From: Desulfuromonas versatilis
Lineage (GTDB): Bacteria; Desulfobacterota; Desulfuromonadia; Desulfuromonadales; NIT-T3
Reading direction: 5' to 3'
Assembly: GCF_019704135.1 (NCBI RefSeq)
Contig: NZ_AP024355.1
Span: forward strand, 1,544,001 to 1,608,000
DNA length: 64,000 bases
Below are positions 17,116 to 25,391 of the stretch, piece by piece; the first letter of the stretch is position 1, and the number at the start of each line of letters is the position of its first letter. The notes below the pieces were generated by a model that searched no databases, was not told the origin of the DNA, and worked only from the letters and a program-made list of their open reading frames with translations. A program made the translations under genes and the position numbers.

Positions 17116-17307
17116 CGTTGAGCTCGCAAAAAGAAAAGCAAACCGCCATGAGTCAGTTGAACCGGGTCTAAAGACTGATTCAGCGGGCCACAAGACCCGA
17201 TTAGTTGAATCCTGTAATTCATTCAGCCGAGGCGGATTAACCCGTTGCGAAGTCAAGTCCCCATTATACCTTACAACCATGATATTGTGACAACAGAGAG
17301 TAAGCCA

Positions 17308-17763
17308 ATGGATTTACAGACGATGAAAAGCCTTTCAGGCATTCCATGGGAAATATTTCTCACCGTACACCTCCCACGTGATACTGCCAATGAACAACAG
17401 GCCTACAAGATTCTGCAGGCCCAACTCATACGCCCCTTAAGCAAATATCTCAGGACCCAACTTGCCGCTATCGGGGTTCACAACCGCCTTCGGGGTAATC
17501 ACGCCCACCTGGTCATCATCAGTTCGACGGGTAAGAAGTTTCAGGGGGTTACTACAGGGCTACTCTACCGCATTTTGGAGGCTGCTGGTTCACCGCTGGT
17601 TAAAGACCCAAAAAGCATCCACATGGAGACCGTCAGAGACGAAGGATCTGTGGCTTATATCCGTCGAAACCTCCCTGATAGGTCCGGAAAAGGTGGGTTG
17701 CTTTGGTTTAACAGATACAGGCTGAAAAACCTGTTTGATGATCCTCTGAGGTGGGCTGCATGA
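17308..17763 (+). CDS. Small protein with HUH-like motifs, candidate replication/relaxase protein
   Basis: The 151-residue protein has WEIFLTVHLPRD (resembling rolling-circle motif 1), NHAHLVIIS with an H-x-H metal-site pattern (motif 2) and VAYIRRNLP, a possible motif 3 tyrosine. The order and spacing fit small HUH endonucleases of satellite-like elements, but Tyr-x2/3-Lys is not canonical, so the call is tentative. The ATG at 17308 begins MDLQTMKSL. Its stop overlaps the next short ORF (ATGA). Confidence 0.5.
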   Translation: MDLQTMKSLSGIPWEIFLTVHLPRDTANEQQAYKILQAQLIRPLSKYLRTQLAAIGVHNRLRGNHAHLVIISSTGKKFQGVTTGLLYRILEAAGSPLVKDPKSIHMETVRDEGSVAYIRRNLPDRSGKGGLLWFNRYRLKNLFDDPLRWAA

Positions 17764-17867
17764 ACGGCGAGGCTACCTTACCCCAAGTCGATACAAATCA
17801 GACCATAGCACAAGTGCTAGGTGCCCCCAAACGGTCAAGCGTGGAAGATCTTAAGCATGCGGAATGA
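17760..17867 (+). CDS. Short coupled ORF, 35 residues
   Basis: The ATG overlaps the stop of the candidate HUH gene in ATGA, which suggests coupled translation. The peptide MNGEATLPQVDTNQTIAQVL shows no known motif. It overlaps the following frame at its 3' end. Translation is uncertain. Confidence 0.35.
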   Translation: MNGEATLPQVDTNQTIAQVLGAPKRSSVEDLKHAE

Positions 17868-18312
17868 GAGATTCATGTCTTTCAACGGCCCGAGCCTTAT
17901 GGCATATTTCCAGGAAAATGATGCCGGAACAGGAGGGGAGATTACCGTTAAATGCAGGGGAAAAACGCTTGAACTTGGCCAGGTCATTACCAGTCAACAG
18001 GCCGGGGCCACCTATGTGGTCCTCGATTAAGACCTCTCAGGTCTCGGCTATTGGTCACGACCTCATTACAGGGACTCTGTTGCTCGAATTAACGCCACAG
18101 TTGCGATCTCACGCATTCTGGGCGACGCAATAACACTGATCCATGAAGATGCTCTAGCTGTAGTTGTGGGTGGCACTGTGTACTTTAAAATTTTACTTCC
18201 TGGATCCGTAGATGTTCAGCGGTTGGACCGAATCCATGTCTGGAAAATATCTGGTGAACAATTTCGACTAATGGTCCAGACCCTACACCTCGCTAATTTG
18301 GTGAGAGTCTGA
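17857..18312 (+). pseudogene. Nonsense-interrupted small gene of unknown function
   Basis: One frame reads 57 codons from ATG 17857 (or 17875, MSFNGPSLMAYFQEN), meets TAA at 18028-18030, then continues open for 93 codons to TGA at 18312. The downstream part (ALAVVVGGTVYFKILLPG and DRIHVWKISGEQFRL) looks like real protein and has no start codon of its own. A single substitution probably broke a gene of about 150 residues. Product not recognised. Confidence 0.45.
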
Positions 18313-18367
18313 TCATTGACCACGTTGTTCTAGATCAGCGACAAATAGGGTGATAATTGCAAAAACT

Positions 18368-19090
18368 CTAGTCATCATTGACAGCTTTTGGATATTCAGC
18401 CCACTCAACACCATCGAGGATGCGGCCCGTTTTCTTCTTGTTGACCCCTCCCCATTGTTTAAAGAAAAACGGAACACTTTGCTCCATGCAGATATTTCGC
18501 AGTGCTCTAACCCAATCAGGGTTTAGGGGCCGTGCACCAGGCCCCGATTCTCCACCGGCGATTACCCAGTCGATCGCATTTAGGTTTAGCCCCTTGAGAG
18601 GTCCTAGTAGGGGTTCGCAGGAAATAAAGCGGACTTTCGCTGGAACAGTAGCCAAGTCATTAACTCTATCAAGATACTTGCCGTTCTCCACAGTAACGCC
18701 CATCCAGAGGTTGTCTGGCCATTGAAGAATCGGGGCCAACTGCGCCAGTCTGCTAGCACGTTTTGTCAGAATTTGGTAGGTATGTTGCGGGGATTTTTTG
18801 ATGGTATTGAATACTCCTTGGATGAGGTCCAGAGGGACCTCGTGATGAAAAAGATCCCCCATAGAATTGACAAACACCATGCGGGGCTGACGCCAGGCCA
18901 AAGGGGTCTCAAGGGAGCCGGGATGTAAAGTGACCTTGAAACCGTCGGAGTATTTGGCGTTACCCATGGCCCTTAGCCGCTTGGCGAGTCGCTCAGCATA
19001 ACAATTCGCGCAACCGTCGCTAATTTTAGTGCATCCGGTCACCGGGTTCCATGTAGCCTCGGTCCATTCGATTTTTGAGTGATCTGCCAC
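18368..19090 (-). CDS. DUF5131 (phage Gp37/Gp68-like) three-Cys-motif protein
   Basis: The 240-residue protein has the family N-terminus IEWTEATWNPVTGCTKISDG with three cysteines in C-x6-C-x2-C (C20, C27, C30), reminiscent of radical SAM clusters, and later FISCEPLLGPL and WVIAGGESGPGARP. The family is found in phages and mobile elements; its chemistry is not established. The start is 2 bp from the stop of the TcmP gene upstream, so the two are co-transcribed. The TcmP name means partner of this three-Cys protein. Confidence 0.9.
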   Translation of the reverse strand: MADHSKIEWTEATWNPVTGCTKISDGCANCYAERLAKRLRAMGNAKYSDGFKVTLHPGSLETPLAWRQPRMVFVNSMGDLFHHEVPLDLIQGVFNTIKKSPQHTYQILTKRASRLAQLAPILQWPDNLWMGVTVENGKYLDRVNDLATVPAKVRFISCEPLLGPLKGLNLNAIDWVIAGGESGPGARPLNPDWVRALRNICMEQSVPFFFKQWGGVNKKKTGRILDGVEWAEYPKAVNDD

Positions 19091-19092
19091 GT

Positions 19093-20037
19093 TTAGAAAC
19101 CCAATCCTAATTGACTGTTTGGGGCGTACTTGAGGGATTCCCGCCAGAATTTCATGCCCAGTTGGTGCTTGGAGGCGAACAGCAAATTATAGTAGTGCCG
19201 GACCGGTTGGTAGTCAAAGAATTTGTACCCTAGGGCTCCGAGGTTAAGCTGCAACTCTGCCTGAAGTGCGGACTTGAGTTCGTTTTCCATCCGGGATGAG
19301 AGCAATATCTTATGAACATCCGGGCGCTCAAAGAAGCCCGAGCTCCCAATAAAACGCTCGTATTTTTCCCGAGAGGGGTCACCTTCTAGTGCTCGTCTGG
19401 CGTTACGAACAAAGTCGGTTCCAAAAGCCACGTTGATAAGCAGGTCGACACTACCAAGCCGCCTAACGATGTGTTCGACCGTGGAGAAGGGTAAGCTCAT
19501 GTCGGTTGGGTCGATAAATAAAAGGTGGAGGCCCCTGCCATTTAGATGGCTGGTCGCCGCATCGATTGATTCGGTGGACGTGTAATCTCCTGGGCGAACA
19601 TAGACTTTTGGACCCATTAGACCCAGAAATTCTACCCGGGATTGAAGGACCTCAAGGGCGTTGCTGTCGATGTCAATGAAGGTGGCGTCAGTTAGGTGTT
19701 TTGCGTGGGGGTGGTTTAAGAAGGCGATGGATGTGCCGTCGAACTCTCGAGCTGCCTCAAAATCAATCAACCGTCCAGGGCCAGAGCAAATCTCGGTGTA
19801 GTGTAGGTTTCCCTTAAATTTTTTTTTCATCCCGTTTGCGAATATCGTTAGGTACTGGAGCAGAAAACGAGTCTTGTCCTGCCCCCAGTTCCCAACGCAC
19901 CGCAGGGGGGCCCCGTCCAGAGTCGAGCTTATCCTGTTGCATAAACCGTTGGTGCAACGAGCCTTCCTAGTCCCCTGATTGCAACGCATGCAGTCGGGGT
20001 TGGGCGTCTCCCTGAAGTCTATCTCAACTCGTGACAT
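19093..20037 (-). CDS. tcmP: Three-Cys-motif partner protein TcmP
   Basis: The 314-residue protein has the TcmP pattern: a Cys-rich N-terminus (CMRC, then two further Cys), NWGQDKTRFLLQYL, YTEICSGPGRL (methyltransferase-like glycine motif), ATFIDIDSNALEVL and LLFIDPTDMSLPFSTV. The arrangement suggests a Rossmann-type S-adenosylmethionine-binding fold, with FIDPTD in the motif IV position. It stands directly upstream of the DUF5131 gene on the same strand. Together they could be a two-protein modification system, possibly defensive, but no activity is known to me. Confidence 0.88.
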   Translation of the reverse strand: MSRVEIDFRETPNPDCMRCNQGTRKARCTNGLCNRISSTLDGAPLRCVGNWGQDKTRFLLQYLTIFANGMKKKFKGNLHYTEICSGPGRLIDFEAAREFDGTSIAFLNHPHAKHLTDATFIDIDSNALEVLQSRVEFLGLMGPKVYVRPGDYTSTESIDAATSHLNGRGLHLLFIDPTDMSLPFSTVEHIVRRLGSVDLLINVAFGTDFVRNARRALEGDPSREKYERFIGSSGFFERPDVHKILLSSRMENELKSALQAELQLNLGALGYKFFDYQPVRHYYNLLFASKHQLGMKFWRESLKYAPNSQLGLGF

Positions 20038-20310
20038 ATAGCCTCCTGATGACGTTGTTTACGGTTGTTATTGTTTAATTATCATGAGGCAACCTTTCTG
20101 GCCACAACTTTTTAACGGGAAATGGCGGGCCTAGGGCCTTAAGCTCTTTGCACGCCACTAGGCCATGCCTTTGTGGCAGAGGGAGCAGTCAATGCCCAAA
20201 GGGTGCCAATAGGGTTGTTCTGCGATTTTGGCAGAGTCTTGCCAAAATCACTGTGAGTCTATTGGCACATTCTGGTAGGGGTTCCTGTCTCGATCAGATA
20301 GGAGGGTGGC

Positions 20311-20851
20311 ATGGGGAAACAATCGGGTACGCCAGGGTTTCGACAGTGGGCCAGAGGCTTGAAACCCAGCTGGAGCAACTTGCTTTGGTTGGCGCTGAAC
20401 GGATCTTTCAGGAGAAGGCCAGTGGGTTTAAAACTGACCGGCCGCAACTTGCAGCTTTCCTGGATTACGTAAGAGAGGGTGACACCGATGTGGGCACGAA
20501 CCTCGACCGTATCGCCCGCAGCACAAAAGACCTTCTGGAAATCGTGGATGCACTGCATTGCAAGGGGGTAGCCTTTCAGGTCCTGAGCATCGACCTGGAC
20601 ACCTCCACTCCCACCGGCGGGCTCATGCTGACCATGTTAGGCACAATAGTTACCTTTGAGCGGGAGATGATGCTGGAGCGACAGGCTGAAGGGATTGCAC
20701 CGGCAAAGCGAGCAGGTAAATACGGCGGCCGAAAACCTACCGCCAGGGCAAAGGCCCTTCAGGTACGGGAACTCGCTAGCTAGGGCCTAACTAAACAAGT
20801 AATCGCCGACAAACTTGGCATCGGGGTACGCAGCGTTCATAGAGTCCTGCA
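20311..20851 (+). pseudogene. Decayed serine recombinase (resolvase/invertase family)
   Basis: The coding frame contains IGYARVSTVGQ with the catalytic serine, NLDRIARSTKDL, GGLMLTMLGTIVTFERE and the GRKPTARAKA linker. The ATG at 20311, with GGAGGG just upstream, is out of frame: one extra A in the GGGGAAACAA run would restore the usual MGKTIGYARVS start. The frame ends at TAG (20781-20783), after which the C-terminal helix-turn-helix continues in frame (VIADKLGIGVRSVHRVLQ). One frameshift plus one nonsense codon make it inactive unless they are sequence errors. Confidence 0.75.
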
Positions 20852-20863
20852 GGGGGGGGGGGG
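20852..20863 (+). repeat. 12-bp G homopolymer
   Basis: A run of 12 G residues directly after the decayed recombinase. It could be a slippage site or an assembly artefact. Confidence 0.7.
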
Positions 20864-21117
20864 CTGTGACAGTAAGATTGACGGGCTCAGTATCACCGCA
20901 GTCGGTGGTGCCATGACCTTACCCAGGGGTTGGGACACTCCCGGTAATCCAACTGCAGTTGAAAGCTATGGCTAGGGATGGCTGCGGCTGTTGGGAGGTT
21001 GCGCAATGGTTGAGCCAAATAAGGTGGGGGCGGCCTTTTTCTCGGCGGCGACTGCGTGTGGTGCGAACCCCTGTCGTTTCCCGCGAAAAGAAATTGATTC
21101 AGTTATATAGCCGAGTT
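20864..21117. other. Gap after the recombinase remnant
   Basis: About 250 bp; I see no supportable gene, RNA or terminator. Confidence 0.3.
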
Positions 21118-21585
21118 TTAATAAGACAGTCGATTGTCAGGTTGCTGCATCGATACTTGATCAGGCCACGATTCTTCAAAGATTCCATACCCAGCGTCTG
21201 TGATTATGCCGATGCCGTAATAGTATAGGAGAGATCTTATGTCATCGTTGACATCTGTATCCAACAGGACTGCTAGCTTGGGGTCGTCGATGAAGCGGGC
21301 GTAGTCGAGAAGTTGTGCTAAGGCTGTCTTGATATTTTGGCGTACTCGGTAGGATTCGGCCAGGTCGCCGAGGTTTTTAGCCTCTATGATCAACCTGCGA
21401 TCTGGGAGGTAGATGTCGCTCAACAGGACCCTGCCTTCCGACCTCCTTATGCTAAGTCGCCCGATAGGCACCCTTGATGCCCTACAGAAGCGATCATAAC
21501 GAGTTATGAGGTCGACCTCAGTCCTCGAGTGTGGCTTGTCAAACACACCTATGATTTCGGCATTTGCTCCTAAAGGAAGATGCAT
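21118..21585 (-). CDS. PD-(D/E)XK nuclease-like protein, possibly truncated
   Basis: About 155 residues starting MHLPLGANAEIIGVFD. LLSDIYLPDRRLIIEAKN followed by ALAQLLDYARF fits the D...(D/E)-x-K plus Q/Y pattern of the restriction-endonuclease fold (family pattern, not a named enzyme). The start at 21585 has GAGGAGA 8 bp upstream; a longer frame to 21705 has no such site. It is divergent from the HExxH protein gene. It could be the C-terminal part of a larger ancestral nuclease. Confidence 0.5.
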   Translation of the reverse strand: MHLPLGANAEIIGVFDKPHSRTEVDLITRYDRFCRASRVPIGRLSIRRSEGRVLLSDIYLPDRRLIIEAKNLGDLAESYRVRQNIKTALAQLLDYARFIDDPKLAVLLDTDVNDDIRSLLYYYGIGIITDAGYGIFEESWPDQVSMQQPDNRLSY

Positions 21586-21697
21586 AGCTGTGTCTCCTCT
21601 TGGGAGGTTGAAATGATATCTAGCCACGACCTTTCTTATTTGCATGAATTGCGTCAGGGACCCAGTGTCGCTTCCCTGATTGGCAACGGAGGGCCCT

Positions 21698-22090
21698 ATG
21701 ATCAAGAAGATCTTTCGCGAATTTCTGAGCTACCTGCAGATGACCCACCCGCTGCCTCCGGGCGTCGCGCTTGAGGTCAAGACGACCCGCAAGCCCACCG
21801 TCAAGTACGGCAAGTACGGCGATGCCGCCGGAACCTTCCACAAGGTCGGGCCGTTTGCCGTCATCACCATCTCGCTCGACCAGAAGCCGACCTTCTTCAT
21901 GGGCGAGAAGATCCTCGACGGGCGCACCGACCTTAAGATCCTCACGACGATCGCTCACGAGTACAAGCACGCCCTGCAGGCGTTCAACCGCGACACCCCG
22001 CTGAACGGCGACTACAACGGCCCTGACGAGGTCGAAGCCCGGGAATGGGCTACTCCTACGGTGGAGGCTTTTCTTGCACGCTCTAGGTAG
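21698..22090 (+). CDS. Small HExxH putative zinc metallopeptidase
   Basis: The 130-residue protein has TIAHEYKHALQAF, a canonical HExxH zinc site near residue 90, with an acidic follow-up EVEAREWA that could provide the third ligand. GGAGGG precedes the ATG. The GC content is higher than its neighbours in the island. Similar small peptidase proteins occur on mobile elements; the substrate is unknown. An ImmA-like or SprT-like role is possible. Confidence 0.6.
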   Translation: MIKKIFREFLSYLQMTHPLPPGVALEVKTTRKPTVKYGKYGDAAGTFHKVGPFAVITISLDQKPTFFMGEKILDGRTDLKILTTIAHEYKHALQAFNRDTPLNGDYNGPDEVEAREWATPTVEAFLARSR

Positions 22091-22422
22091 GAAGCCTATG
22101 GATTTGTCACCCCATTTCAGTTGCTTGCCAAGCTGCACCAGAATGTCTACCCTCGTTGCCAACTCGTCCAGGTCGTTGTTAATAGTGAGAGGGAAGGACT
22201 TCAAGGCGGGGCGAGCGGCATGCCTTGTCTAATGCGGTATGATGCAGTTTCTCCTCCGGAGGCAGAGGTTGATCGATACTTCGAGGGTACTCTGCCTTCT
22301 GGGGGGTGTCAATATGGATTTGTGAGTTATTTCAGTATGTTGTGAATGTACTAGTGCATTGGTCGATTGTCCGGGCCCACTTTGCGTGAGCTCGCCCGAA
22401 GGGCGGCCATTCGGCCGCCCAG
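22091..22422. other. Gap before the integrase stop
   Basis: About 330 bp without a supportable gene. A GC hairpin GGGCGGCCATTCGGCCGCCC lies at about 22403-22422, directly behind the integrase stop on the minus strand. It lacks a T run, so it may be an attenuated terminator or just a palindrome. Confidence 0.4.
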
Positions 22423-24327
22423 TCAAGGCCAGTCGTTCCAGCACCCCAGGCGGGGCACAAATTCCACCCCGTACTGGGCGAGTTCTACCACTGCCTTCTT
22501 GATCGCAACTCGGTAAGGATCTGCGTATCTATCGAAGGTAAGACCCTCGAGCTTGTGTCCCAAGACCTCGCCGGCAACCAACATGTCGGCTCCAGCCTGT
22601 TTGAGTGCATTAGCGAAAGAGTGGCGGGTGGAGTGAAATGACTTTTTGGGGTCGTCGTCGATATAGAGGTTTTCGAACCCCGGCCGGTTATCTGCGCCAT
22701 TGTACCAGTCCTTGATGTTCCTCTGGTATTTTCCTCTGGCGGTCTTGGTCAACTTCATCCAGAGGCGTGGGTGTCCCGCACGCTTTATGTGGTCAAGGTA
22801 CTCCAGGAGGCCGAGTCCGATAAGCGTCGAATGGACAGGGACCAGTCGTTTCGCGTTTCCGGTCTTCAGGCGTTTGGCCACCTTGCCGGACTCGTCAAGC
22901 CAATCGACGTCGAAGCACCACACCCCTTCGACCTCGCGAACATCCGCTGTGTGCAACTGACAGATCTCCTCGAGCCTCATCCCCGAGAAGATCCCGATCA
23001 GCGGGACCCAGTACCGTTCGGGGTGTTGTTCGAAGGTGCCTTTTTCCCTCTCGGCGACCAGGCCATCGACCAGCCCCTGGATGTCCTTTTGAGTGTAGGG
23101 TTTTTTCTGCTCACGGACTGGCCCCTTGGTGGTTTTTGGCAGGTTTACGCCGTCGCCGACATTATGCGGGATCAGCCGCACACCGTCACCGCTGGCCCAC
23201 TTGACGAGGCCCTTCACCTGTCCTAGCTTTTTTTTCACGGCAGCATCGGAGATGGGCTTGAGGCGTTTCTTTTGGGCGACTTCAAGGACCGCCTCGATGC
23301 TTTTCCCTTTGGTTTCTGGCCTCTTGTTCATATGCGCGGGGAGTTTGCGTATTGTGTCCCGATAGGTACGTATGTCGTCCCGGGTGAGTTCGGCCGCCGG
23401 CTTTTCACCAATGATTCGCACCAGAAGCCTGCAGGCATCTTCGTACTCCCCGTACGTCACTTCCTCGAGGCCCTTTTCGCGGATCTCGGCCATGTACATG
23501 TCGATGACCTCGGTAAGGGTTGGGCCCGGGGTGGCCTCTGCCGGTGCAGGAGGGACGCTGGGAGATGTGTCCGCGGGTGGCGCAGGAGGGACGCTCGGAG
23601 TCGTGTCCGTGGGGGGCGCCAGCAAACGCTCTGTCGCTCTGTCATAGGCATTATCGTAGTTGCCCATCAGCCGCTCGATCTCGATCCGGTAGGTTGAGAT
23701 CTTGGCCTTGAGCAGCTCGAAACAGAGCACCCGGAACTCCTGGGGCATGGGGCTGTGGTTGGCGAATCCTTCGTGATCGTTGCTGCTGTAGGTGGGGATA
23801 TCTGCCTTGGTGATCGCGATGAGGGCATTTGCCTGCTCTTCCAGGAACAGGTCGATGTGCCTTCCTGCCAGTTGGGCCTCGAGTGCCTCTACCTTCTGCT
23901 TGTAGTGGCTCACGAGCTGCTCGCGCCCTGCCCGTGGGACACTTCCCCCATGGGCATCCGGAAACCCTCCAGCCAAGGGGATCAGGTCCTCGTTCCAGGT
24001 CCAGACGTCGAGAGGTGAGCCCTGGGCCAGATCGTGAAGGGTGGATCCGCTCTCCCTGTGATGCTCTAGGCCGTCCAGGGTTCGCTCTAGGTAGGTTTTT
24101 ACAACGCGGTGGATTTCTGCTCTGTTCAATGCTCGGCTCCGGATCAGGGTGATTACGCGCTCTGTTTCCGAATTGAGCCGCTCGACGCGGGGAATGGCGG
24201 CTTTGCGGTCCCGGGTCCTGAGGGACCGCCAGATCTCCTTGGCGGGGAAATAAGGACGTACGTCAGATGGCAGAACGCGCCTGAAGTAGTAGACTCCGGC
24301 GCGCTCCATGAGGTGTATCGCGGGCAT
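22423..24327 (-). CDS. Tyrosine recombinase (site-specific integrase), DUF6538 N-terminal type
   Basis: The 634-residue protein starts MPAIHLMERAGVYYFRRVLP, the DUF6538-like N-terminus of many integrative-element integrases, has a Pro/Ala-rich spacer near residues 250-280, a core-binding domain, and a C-terminal catalytic domain with GMRLEEICQLH (Arg), HSTRHSFANAL (His-x-x-Arg), LGHKLEG (His) and the nucleophile in TFDRYADP. The ATG at 24327 follows GAGGAGA. It sits 80 bp from the tRNA-Leu 3' end and faces inward, the standard position for an island integrase. The matching attachment repeat is at 16420-16447. Confidence 0.92.
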   Translation of the reverse strand: MPAIHLMERAGVYYFRRVLPSDVRPYFPAKEIWRSLRTRDRKAAIPRVERLNSETERVITLIRSRALNRAEIHRVVKTYLERTLDGLEHHRESGSTLHDLAQGSPLDVWTWNEDLIPLAGGFPDAHGGSVPRAGREQLVSHYKQKVEALEAQLAGRHIDLFLEEQANALIAITKADIPTYSSNDHEGFANHSPMPQEFRVLCFELLKAKISTYRIEIERLMGNYDNAYDRATERLLAPPTDTTPSVPPAPPADTSPSVPPAPAEATPGPTLTEVIDMYMAEIREKGLEEVTYGEYEDACRLLVRIIGEKPAAELTRDDIRTYRDTIRKLPAHMNKRPETKGKSIEAVLEVAQKKRLKPISDAAVKKKLGQVKGLVKWASGDGVRLIPHNVGDGVNLPKTTKGPVREQKKPYTQKDIQGLVDGLVAEREKGTFEQHPERYWVPLIGIFSGMRLEEICQLHTADVREVEGVWCFDVDWLDESGKVAKRLKTGNAKRLVPVHSTLIGLGLLEYLDHIKRAGHPRLWMKLTKTARGKYQRNIKDWYNGADNRPGFENLYIDDDPKKSFHSTRHSFANALKQAGADMLVAGEVLGHKLEGLTFDRYADPYRVAIKKAVVELAQYGVEFVPRLGCWNDWP

Positions 24328-24407
24328 CGACTGTCTCCTCGGTCCGTTGTAGCAGTTCGTGTAGCAGCGAACCCAGCTGAGGAGAAAAGTCAATTATTTC
24401 AAGTACT

Positions 24408-24435
24408 TGGTGCCGAAGGCCGGAATCGAACCGGC
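24408..24435. other. attR-like site within the tRNA-Leu 3' end
   Basis: The tRNA-Leu 3' end including the encoded CCA is repeated at 16420-16447 over 28 bp with one mismatch. The element is inserted on the 3' side of the tRNA and leaves the gene intact. Confidence 0.85.
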
Positions 24436-24493
24436 ACGGCCAGAAGCCATCGGTTTTTGAGACCGACGTGTCTACCAATTCCACCACTTCGGC
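24408..24493 (-). tRNA. tRNA-Leu (CAA anticodon)
   Basis: On the minus strand the RNA begins GCCGAAGTGGTGGAATTGG and ends CTTCGGC-A-CCA with encoded CCA. The acceptor stem GCCGAAG/CTTCGGC is perfect. The anticodon loop CTCAAAA gives CAA, reading UUG. A long variable arm (class II) fits leucine. It is the integration target of the adjacent island. Confidence 0.95.
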
Positions 24494-24548
24494 ACGAGCG
24501 GGGTGAATTATAAAAGGAGAGGGCGGGGCGGTCAAGCAATTTAACCGC

Positions 24549-25391
24549 TTAGGGGGCCTTGTTTTCCTCTTGTTCGCGGATTTTGCCCAAGAGCTGCTTC
24601 CACAGTTCACCGCGGGCGATGCGGCAGCCTTCGACCTGGGCGATGGGCAGGACCTCGACCAGGGAATTGGTGATGAAGGCCTCGTCGCAGTCGTCCAGCT
24701 CGGAGACCTGGATGTTGCGCTCTTCGGTCTGCAGGCCGAGTTGGGCGGCAACCTGCAGGATCTGGCGGCGCATGATGCCGCCGAGGACCACTTCGCCTGC
24801 CGGGGGGGTGGCCAGGGTGTCGCCGCGCACCAGGAACAGGTTGGAGGTCGCCCCTTCGAGCAGCAGCCGGGAATCGGTGATGAACAGCGCCTCGCGGGCC
24901 CCCTTGCTTTTGGCGAAGTTGGCGGCGTAGAGGCAGTCGGCGTAGTTGCCGCGCTTCATCTGCGGCAGGTGACTCAGCGGGTTGACCCGGCGGTTGGGGG
25001 CGAAAACGCAGGTGATGCCGGCCTCGCGCTCCTCCTCGTCAGGCTCCTGCCAGGGGCTGGCGGTGAGGATGAAGCGCGCGGCTTTTTCCTGGGGGAACTC
25101 GAGCCCCTCGAAGCTGCCGCGGGTCAGAGTCAGGCGCACCCGGGAGACGGGGGCGCTCAGGTGCTGGGTGGCGCGGGTCAGGGTGCGTTCGAGGCGCTTG
25201 CGGTCGCAGGGGAAGTCGAGCAGCCGGGCGGAGAGCTCCAGGCGGTCGAGGTGCTCCTGAAGCAGCAGAAACCGCTTGCCGACCGCCTTGATGGTCTCGA
25301 ACAGGGTGTCGCCGTAGAGGAAGCCGCCGTCGTCCACGGGGAGTCTGGCATCTCCGGGATCGAGAAACGCGCCGTCGATACTGATGATCAT
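24549..25391 (-). CDS. pabC: Aminodeoxychorismate lyase-type class IV aminotransferase fold protein
   Basis: The 280-residue protein starts MIISIDGAFLDPGDARLPVDDGG... with GDTLFETIKA, has the PLP-lysine region HLPQMKRGNYAD and the C-terminal ITNSLVEVLPI motif, all typical of PabC/branched-chain aminotransferase class IV enzymes. Adjacent to pabB, the most likely role is 4-amino-4-deoxychorismate to p-aminobenzoate and pyruvate in folate synthesis. Start overlaps the pabB stop (ATGA). A D-amino acid transaminase cannot be excluded by sequence alone. Confidence 0.85.
   Translation of the reverse strand: MIISIDGAFLDPGDARLPVDDGGFLYGDTLFETIKAVGKRFLLLQEHLDRLELSARLLDFPCDRKRLERTLTRATQHLSAPVSRVRLTLTRGSFEGLEFPQEKAARFILTASPWQEPDEEEREAGITCVFAPNRRVNPLSHLPQMKRGNYADCLYAANFAKSKGAREALFITDSRLLLEGATSNLFLVRGDTLATPPAGEVVLGGIMRRQILQVAAQLGLQTEERNIQVSELDDCDEAFITNSLVEVLPIAQVEGCRIARGELWKQLLGKIREQEENKAP

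Noticed and set aside
22403-22422. GC hairpin after the integrase as an intrinsic terminator
   Set aside because: No T run follows on the minus strand; kept only as a palindrome note.
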